From Rehmannia glutinosa (Eukaryota > Streptophyta > Magnoliopsida > Lamiales > Orobanchaceae): a stretch of 64,000 nt of DNA. A model generated the notes under the pieces. The model was not told the DNA's origin. It did no database searches and was given only the letters and a program-made list of their open reading frames with translations. The first letter of the stretch is position 1; every line of letters begins with the position of its first letter. A program made the position numbers and the translations under genes. The stretch is from positions 40,461,335 through 40,525,334 of the forward strand of contig CM071930.1 of assembly GCA_016081115.2 (NCBI GenBank), written 5' to 3'. Shown piece after piece: positions 56,995 to 64,000 of this stretch.

Positions 56995-58900
56995 ATGCAG
57001 CTTTGATCAGGGCTATTGTTAACCAACTTAGAAGTGATGAGTCAACCCAAGCATCACAAGATTTTCACCAAGAACAAGCTAACATGGAGCAACGTGACAA
57101 CAATATTGGTTGTATTATTAATCCATTTATATATAATTGTTTAATAGTTTCAAGAATATCATTATTACCTTAACTTCAACCAATTTTATTATCTCTAAAC
57201 AGTTTAACTATTTTAGATCATTGCTAATTTTTATAAATTTAATGCAGGGACATCTAAAAAGAAAGAACGAGAGATGACATCGGGCATTTATGTTGAAAAG
57301 AAAAGACATAAGACTAATAATGAAAAGTTGGACACACCACTTAAACTAGTCCATTAGAATAAAATTCCGACAGGTATCAAGAAGAAGATGTGGCTTACAA
57401 TGAAAATAAAATTTACGAAGATGATATTTCTTATGTATTTTTTTATAATAATAATTTGATCAATTTTTATTTGCAGCAAAAATTTAATCTTCTTGAGGAT
57501 TCACAAGTTAAGAATATTGTTTTTCAACAGCTGAATCGCCAAAATATGAGTTATCGACACAAATTGCATATGTATTACATCAAAGAAAAGGAAAATGAGG
57601 AATGTTTGGAAAAACCTCATGAATCAGTAAAACGAGATGATTGGCTAAGTTGATCAATCTTTTTGAGACTGATGCTTTCAAGGTACGTGATATTTTAGAT
57701 ATTTTATTTGACATATGTTAGTAAATTGCACCAAGATAGTATCAAAAGTCGATCATTTTTCCTACATAAATGAATTCAACATGACTCAATATTAAATGCT
57801 CTGGCCATCAAGCAAAGAAAAAAGAAGAAGAATGATGAGTAGAACAGAGAATGAAATGCTATTGTACATTGTATATCCACCCATGTTTCATTGACTTGTC
57901 TGTATAGAGCAAAAAAAATGATCAATGAAATGGCAGTTACTAATCAAGATGTACTGATATTATACTTGCAGCATTTGTTTCCATTTTATAGTGTAGAATT
58001 GATCAAATGACGTCCTAATTTTTTACTGATAAAATAGTATGATGTTTAGAGGGTTGCTTCTATATAAGACCCGATTCCAATAGACATCACGCATTAAGAT
58101 TATTTTACTCCAAGAATGTACATCCACCATGTCATTTTTCACTTTGCTTTTCATGTTTGTATATGTAGAAAGCTAGTGGCCGAAACAAACAAAATCATTA
58201 GAAGTTGAAGATGATACATGCGGGACAAAATCTATTGCACAATATTGCTATGAAGAGGTAAGTAGTTTTAAATACTCTATAGTAGAATTAATACAAATCT
58301 AGCATATTTAAATAACAGCATGATCCTGAAACTGGGGTAGAGCCCTCGCGAACATCCACATGGAGAAAAACTCGATATAGTAACAAAAAAAAGATTGGGT
58401 TGACCAAGCTTCACGGGAAGTTTATGTAAGTTTGTCAAATAATTAAAATTGATTTATTTTCAACTATTTTTTTTTAAAAATATTTATCTTCAACTTATTA
58501 GTATTAAATTGAATATTTCAGGAGAATATTATTCGATTACAAACTGAAACCACTAAAGATAGTCAAGATCCTATAAGCAAAGATGAAGCTTTCGTTAAGG
58601 TGCTTGGGCAAGAGAACCTAGTCGACTACGTGGTTGTGGAGATGGCTTGAAACCACCTTGAAAAAGAGGACAAAGAATTGTTAATGAACTACCAAAAGAA
58701 AATGAAGAACTAAGAAGGCAAAGTGAAGGATGGTTTTACGGTTATAGTCCCTAGAAGCCCAATTCAGAATCAAGAATCTCAAGTACAAGCTCAAGTGCAC
58801 TTCAAGTGCAAGCTCAATTGCAACCTGCTTTGAAGGCTCAACTTCCTGCAATACTTCAAAATTTAAGCCAAACTAGTCAAGTTCCATCATCTAATGTGAG
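56995..58900 (+). pseudogene. CACTA TNPA-like gene (plant transposase Ptta/En/Spm type), decayed
   Basis: Several exon-like pieces lie in order. 57540-57680 has EDWLS/ RDDWLS and ends in a GT donor (TTCAAG|GTACGTG). 58165-58258 has a CGTKSIAQYCYEE-type stretch and ends GAAGAG|GTAAG. 58320-58430 reads DPETGVEPSRTSTWRKTR. 58525-58650 has EAFVKVLGQE followed by a shift. These match the order of the Transposase_24 family domain (from memory). Stops and a shift at about 58600 break it. Confidence 0.65.
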
Positions 58901-59039
58901 TATATTTATTTATATTTATGACTTATTTTATTGGCAAGTTATTCCATATTGATGTTTAATACATAACGTTATATGTGACCTTGTATATTAATTCTAATGG
59001 ATGTTAATTTATCTTAACTCATTGCGGTATGATAACTCT

Positions 59040-59390
59040 TTGTCCGTGATTAAAACATTGGATTTTAGTGACAACAATTGTAGTGACTATAATATCAAGT
59101 TTTAGTGATAACTTTGTATGTGACTAAAGCATCGTTTTTAGCGACAAATGTGTGTGTGACTAAAGCGTCGAGCTTTAGTGACAAATATATGACTATAGTA
59201 TTAAGTTGTAGTGACAAAAATCTTATGTGACTAAAACATGGACTTCCAGTGATGATATACTTATGTGACTAAAAGCCAATGAGTTTGTGACAATTACAAT
59301 AATCATCACAAACACAAATGAGTCTCATGTGTCACTAACTGACTATGGTGACGATATTAGCTTCATAGTGACAAAAAACGTTAATAAAAT
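59040..59390 (+). repeat. CACTA right subterminal repeats
   Basis: Ten or so units of the form TTTAGTGACAA ... ATGTGACTAAA, alternating orientation, spaced about 40 bases. Confidence 0.8.
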
Positions 59391-59406
59391 ACACATTTTT
59401 TGTAGT

Positions 59407-59825
59407 TAATGCAACACAACTACATAAACTTAAAATCACAAAAAGCTATACATAAGCGTCATCTACACATTATAATCAACACATCTTTACTACACATGCA
59501 AGCATTGCAAATATCGAATAATTACACATATACTAAAAATAACCCAATATTAAAAATGCAACGAATGCATACTACATAAGCAGTACGCTTGCACTACAAA
59601 TGGAAACATGAATATAGACAGGACAAATTATATTACACATGCAATATGGTTATACTACATATGCAATGTAATTATATTGCATAAGCAAGTATACAAACAC
59701 GGATTCAAAAAGTAAAAGAAAAGTACTCGTACCAATTTTTTGGGGATGCGTTCATACTTGTTAGTTTTTGTACCCTCCACGGAAGAATTATCTAAAATGT
59801 GGCATTGCTTACTCTTGACATCAAA
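59407..59825. other. AT-rich element debris right of CACTA element
   Basis: Runs of TACACATGCAA/ACTACATAAGC type resembling 56165-56230 on the left side of CACTA. No ORF. Confidence 0.45.
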
Positions 59826-60340
59826 TCACAAGACAAAAGAAATGCTCGCTTTTGAAAATTGGGAAGAAGAATTGAAAATAAAACACATAAAATAAATTAA
59901 AAATATAAAACACCAAAATGTAATAATATAGAAAAAAGATCTAAATACCAAATCAATTGCATCAAGTTTTTTTGCACTTGTGTCGTCAAATTTTTGCATC
60001 AAAGCTATTTGTGAATAACCCAACACATTTTTCATGTTCGATACTCCTTTCGGCAACACAATAGTATATTGCTGCAATATTTTGTAAACGATTACACTCA
60101 AATGAATAACCAAAAAATTAGATGGCTAATAATAATACAAATGCAACGTATAGTTGAGTATGTTGTTGCAAAAAATATATGCGGCGAACTCTTGCTCTTT
60201 AGAACCTCGTAATTAAGGATCCTAGACCATATATCTACAACAGTCGAACTCACATACTCCCCCTCCTTCAGAGATTCAACATCTTCTCTCATCAACATGA
60301 TATTCCCGGACTTAAAAATTACTTCAAGCCTGTGAATTAA
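59826..60340 (-). pseudogene. Ulp1-like cysteine protease fragment
   Basis: Minus-strand frame 60098-60298 contains SLKEGEYVSSTVVDIWSRIL. This resembles the start of the Ulp1 (C48) protease domain, where a 'Lxxxx(W/Y)(L/V)xxxVIDxxxxLLN' pattern is usual. A following frame 59826-60113 contains a possible further exon (about 59960-60090) with MQKFDDTSAKKLDAIDL. The catalytic His, Asp and Cys are not reached. Such protease genes are often carried by plant MULEs and CACTA elements, so this probably belongs to the host element split by CACTA. Confidence 0.45.
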
Positions 60341-60555
60341 AGAAACAAAAAAATAAAACAGAATGACGCATTAATCCACATCATGCTTCAAATATTATAA
60401 ACATTGTAATAGATATAAAACACTTACCTATCGGCCGCCTCATTTTCCAAAAAACACTTTGAAACCAACAATTCATTTTTGTTACAATTTGATTTCAAAT
60501 CAATCTGCCTTACAAGAAATGGAGAAATTAGTAGAAAAGATTTTTTGGTATTCTC
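60341..60555. other. AT-rich sequence, nothing recognised
   Basis: Possibly upstream exon or intron of the protease fragment; a phase cannot be set. Confidence 0.4.
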
Positions 60556-62689
60556 TGTTAGAGTAGAGTGTCCGACGCTCCAATTAGACTGGAGTTTATT
60601 CTACTTGTAAAGATAAATTTATTGAGAATCATATTAATAAATGCATTTTTTTATCATTTGTTTTGCATTTAATACTATTAATTGTGAGTTTGAAAAAGTC
60701 CTTAGACCATATTAAGCTATGAGACATGGTCGCGCATTTTATGACGATCATGGAACATGTCTATGGCTTTGGTTTTAAATTAGTTCCAAGTCAATGAGCT
60801 TTTCAAGATAGGACATTGAATAGCCCAACAAGACTTGTGCATATGATGTATGCTCGTATGACGAGTGTATTGCATTCCATTAACATTAGCGTAGTGACGT
60901 AAATGCATATATGTGGGTGCTTCTTAGATAAACAAGTACACTGAACATGTCCCAATGGAAATTCTTAACTGAATATTTATTGTCGAATTAATAATTTTCA
61001 CATTGCGATAGTACATGATTAGTCCTTAGACTTAAGGCACGATAGTAGCCTCATGTGCATCCTGTAATATTTTGATTTATCATAAAGGGGATATTTTGGA
61101 TGTTACACTCGTGTACATAGAGGGTAATTAGTGGCCAACATAGAATTCGACACTTGTTTGTTGATAAGTGAATCTCCTATGTTTTCATAGTTCGTGATTT
61201 AAAGACCTTGGCCAAGGCATGATGAATATTGATTGATAAAGAAATCACTAGAACTTGAAATGGAATCACAGTTATTGGATCAAATGGGTTTCGACTTATA
61301 ATACATGCCCAAGATTTAATCGGGAGATTAGATAATGAAAGGACCGTACATGTATGCAACCACAATTGAAATAGGTTTACTCGCTATTTCACCTATTGCT
61401 AGGCGATCATGCTACTTGCTAGATGTTCCCATGATTTGTTGGTTTTTGGAATTAAAGAGTTAATTTCAAAACATATTAATTAATTGAATTAATTAGTTGA
61501 ATAATTACTATTCGCAAGTTACAAAAGTTATAAACCTACTGCTAGCATTAGTTGTGAACCTAAAGGGTCACACGTAAAATGGTTGGTATCATTTCTTCAT
61601 TCGAAAATAGTCCAAAAGGTTGGATACAATTAATTGATAGAGATTAATTAATTGTGGCTTGATTTTAATTCAATTATTGAATTAAATATTTAATTAAATA
61701 ATTAGATTGTTTAATTAGACCTAATTAGATTAGGAAATCTTTGGAGTGAAAAATAATTTAACTGATAAGATCAATTAGTTTTATGAAAGACTTTATTTAA
61801 TAGTTAAATATAGTCAAATAAATAACTGGATTATTTATTTGGGCTACATGGAATTAATTTAATAAAATTATTTAAATAAGGACTAGATCAATTAATTGAA
61901 ATTAATTGATGGACCTTTTTAATTAAATGTCCAATCCAATATTTAATTAAGCCCACAAGGATATTCCCATCTTGGTAATTTAAAAAAAAAGAAAAAGATG
62001 GAGGGATTTTCTTGTGAATATCCGAATAAATGTTATCCTGGAAATGGCAAGATATTGAAGGATCAATTAAGATTATTCTATAATATTCTCCTACTGATTT
62101 TAGGTTTGAACCTGGACACTTTTATGAACATTGGATGAATCATATAAGTATCTTTAACAATCAGTAGAAGAATAACAGATACACAACAAATAAAATTTAA
62201 CTCACGTCTTTTACACCAGAGTAGACGTGTTCTCTCTGTTATCTCTGTCCAAGTTTTTGTTCTTCTTTCTTCTTTGTAGGAAAAATCAAGAACCCTTCTT
62301 TGTTTTTACTAAATAACAACAATTCTTATTTTCACCGGTTGAATTAAGGATTGTTGTTCACCGGTTGAATTATTAATTACTAGTGAAACTAATAATCCGG
62401 GTGCTTCCATCCATCGTGTGGACTATCTTTAGAGGAGGGATGCTTGGACCTCTGCGAGATCGTGATTCGAGGATTTACCCTGCTACGAGGAATTTGGATT
62501 CCTTCTACATCTTCTTCAAAAGGAATCTTTTCAGGTAAAACCTTTACCATTGGTTTTTATCGCTTGTATAATTCGCGCGACCGTTAAATCGCTACAAGAA
62601 CCCGGAGCTTTTATTTTATGTATAACTTGTATGCATGTTTATAATTTTTTCATTTTCACTGCGTTAAGCCCCGTGGTATAGCGAACCCA
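60556..62689 (+). repeat. 5' LTR of a further LTR retrotransposon
   Basis: Starts about TGTTAGAGTAGAG and ends ...GAACCCA just before a tRNA-Met PBS. The right end has text typical of copia R/U5 regions (TGTGGACTATCTTTAGAGG..., CCTCTGCGAGATCGTGATTC...). TTCACCGGTTGAATTA occurs twice (about 62333 and 62359). The left boundary is inferred from TG only. The middle (61480-61980) is dominated by AATTAATT runs. Confidence 0.65.
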
Positions 62690-62693
62690 ATAG

Positions 62694-62707
62694 TGGTATT
62701 AGAGCCA
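62694..62707 (+). other. Primer binding site (tRNA-Met type)
   Basis: TGGTATTAGAGCCA, one base from the consensus TGGTATCAGAGCCA, four bases after the LTR end. Confidence 0.8.
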
Positions 62708-64000
62708 CAATTTCATGTTTATACAAGTTTATGTGTGTTTTAAAGCAGGTTTTAAATTGTTAAAATGTGTTTAACATATAATTTTATGTGCGATAAAATT
62801 ATTTTATTCGATTTATTTTGGGATAAACTGATTTTGGTGATTTTTTGGGAAGAATATCACCGAGTTGCTTCAAATACAAATCTGTAGTGATTAACGAATT
62901 TTGAATGCAGTTTTCTATTTGGAATAAGGACTTTATTTTGTGAATTCCAATAGATTCAAGTTGCAAGCAATGTTTCCACTTTCATATTTTCAATCAAACT
63001 TTATTTATAGTTTTTGAAAATTTTGACAGAATATGGACATTGATTAATGTTTATTAAATCAAAGTGTTTGATAGACGTTTTTGATGGTTTAATTGCAAAT
63101 TTGTGGTTTCGAAAAATTTAAAACAGAGTTCCATGTTTTGATTATTCAATTTTTCAATTTAATTTGTTAATTCCATGTTTAACAAAAAAGAAAAAAAATA
63201 TTTTTATGAATAATCAAAATAAATTTTATCCCAAAATTAAATCGGCACATATAACTTGGTAAATTTAAATGCTTTAAATTCATGTGATTAATGTTTTAGA
63301 GTGATCATGAGCCTATGACCAATGTGATTGGATGTGTTTTAATTTCTTTGGATTTTTGGGGTCTGCGAGCCTCTTATTCATTAGTTTTAAGTTCCTTTAA
63401 ATTTCAAATTGAGAGTAGATTAGGTGGTGAGGTTTTCCATTTATTGTAATTTGGAGGACGTTCGATGCTAAAGTCCACGCCTGTGTGGGTAGAATTTTTT
63501 TAATGGAATAGAAGATTCAAGGCCCACCCATGTATGGGTATATTAATAAAATGTAATAAAAATAGTTCTATTTATTTTGTCCCTTAGATTGACCACAAAC
63601 CCATTTTTGGCTCAAATGGGTCGCATAGACTGGCCATGATCATCCCACCGTTTTTTGGATAGGATGCATGTTATAATTTATTTAATGCTTCTTGCTTGTG
63701 CAATTCATATATTGATATGTTGCATTAAATAAAAACTCACCTAGTAAATAGGATTATGATGAGATCTAGGAAATTTAAAAACCCCAAGTTTTTGAAACTT
63801 AAAAGAATTTAATTTTTTAAATTAATTCTATATCAAACAAAATGGACAAGATAGGTTTGATCTATCGTTACATGCCTTCCATCAAAGGTAGACGACAAGA
63901 CGATGATACTCCACTTAGTCATTAGCCATGAGTAGTGGAGTGACTTAGTGTTGGAAAGTTGTGATCTCTACCAAACATGGAGATGTTCGTAGAATGGACT
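62708..64000 (+). mobile_element. Leader / interior start of the right-hand LTR retrotransposon
   Basis: Long AT-rich leader without an open frame up to the window end. It contains 'CCACGCCTGTGTGGGTA' and 'CCCACCCATGTATGGGTA' similar blocks (about 63476 and 63522). The gag-pol part, if any, lies to the right of the window. Confidence 0.5.

Larger units (their letters stand above)
56232..59406 (+). mobile_element. CACTA (En/Spm) element, about 3.2 kb
   Basis: Left end CACTACAAGAAAAATCATAT; right end ...TTTTTTGTAGT, its inverse with the last base changed. Subterminal arrays of short GTGAC/GTCAC-type repeats fill 56260-56590 and 59040-59390, typical of CACTA elements. The interior has a decayed TNPA-like gene. 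No TNPD transposase gene fits, so it is non-autonomous. The 3-bp target duplication is not clean (TAT left, TAA right). Confidence 0.85.

Noticed and set aside
61480..61980. Dense AATTAATT runs as a possible origin or matrix attachment site
   Set aside because: They lie inside an LTR and are ordinary AT-rich LTR composition; no independent sign of such a function.
1..64000. CRISPR arrays, bacterial operons, tRNA or rRNA genes
   Set aside because: None seen; the window is plant repeat DNA.

Overview
The window is plant nuclear DNA, almost certainly from a eudicot, and consists nearly entirely of transposable elements. Evidence: Ty1/copia elements of the SIRE/Maximus type with an extra 3' open reading frame and tRNA-Met primer binding sites, Ty3/gypsy-derived elements, a Mutator-like element (MULE), a CACTA element, splice sites, and high AT content. 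I found no ordinary host gene, tRNA, rRNA or CRISPR array. The species cannot be named from this sequence.

Layout. 1-2980: decayed forward copia element cut by a 100-N gap (2981-3080). 3938-6831 and about 10010-13064: two copies of a short non-autonomous gypsy-type LTR element, with shared dispersed-repeat sequence around them. 14357-47640: a three-level nest of SIRE-type copia elements. Element C (minus strand) was entered by element B (minus; 5-bp duplication CCTAA at 19210-19214 and 47028-47032). Element B was entered in its 3' LTR by element A (plus; 20541-34533; GTCCT at 20536-20540 and 34536-34540). Each has LTR, PBS or PPT signals, and A and B carry gag, protease, integrase, RT and RNase H remains followed by a long 3' ORF region. 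47641-49448: AT-rich DNA with two GC-rich hAT-MITE-like patches. 49458-53930: a MULE with about 195-bp inverted repeats and a perfect 9-bp duplication (TTTCTTCTT). It holds a broken mudrA-type transposase gene and, convergent to it, an intact two-exon gene for a small GRF-zinc-finger, coiled-coil, membrane-anchor protein. 54350-60340: AT-rich element debris with a Ulp1-like protease remnant, split by a CACTA element (56232-59406). From about 60556 to the window end: the 5' LTR, PBS and leader of another LTR retrotransposon whose coding part lies outside.

Two observations stand out. First, the MULE has the convergent two-gene layout of maize MuDR, but its second gene encodes a GRF/coiled-coil/TM protein and looks intact while the transposase is dead. 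Second, CAG/CTG trinucleotides are strongly and selectively lost in the inner part of the nest. In homologous 600-bp LTR stretches I counted 20 CAG+CTG in B's 5' LTR, 7 in B's own 3' LTR and 3 in A's 3' LTR, with changes such as CAG to CG and CTG to CCG or TCG, while neighbouring bases agree. This looks more like a methylation-linked sequencing error than natural decay, and it affects how the many 'frameshifts' should be read.
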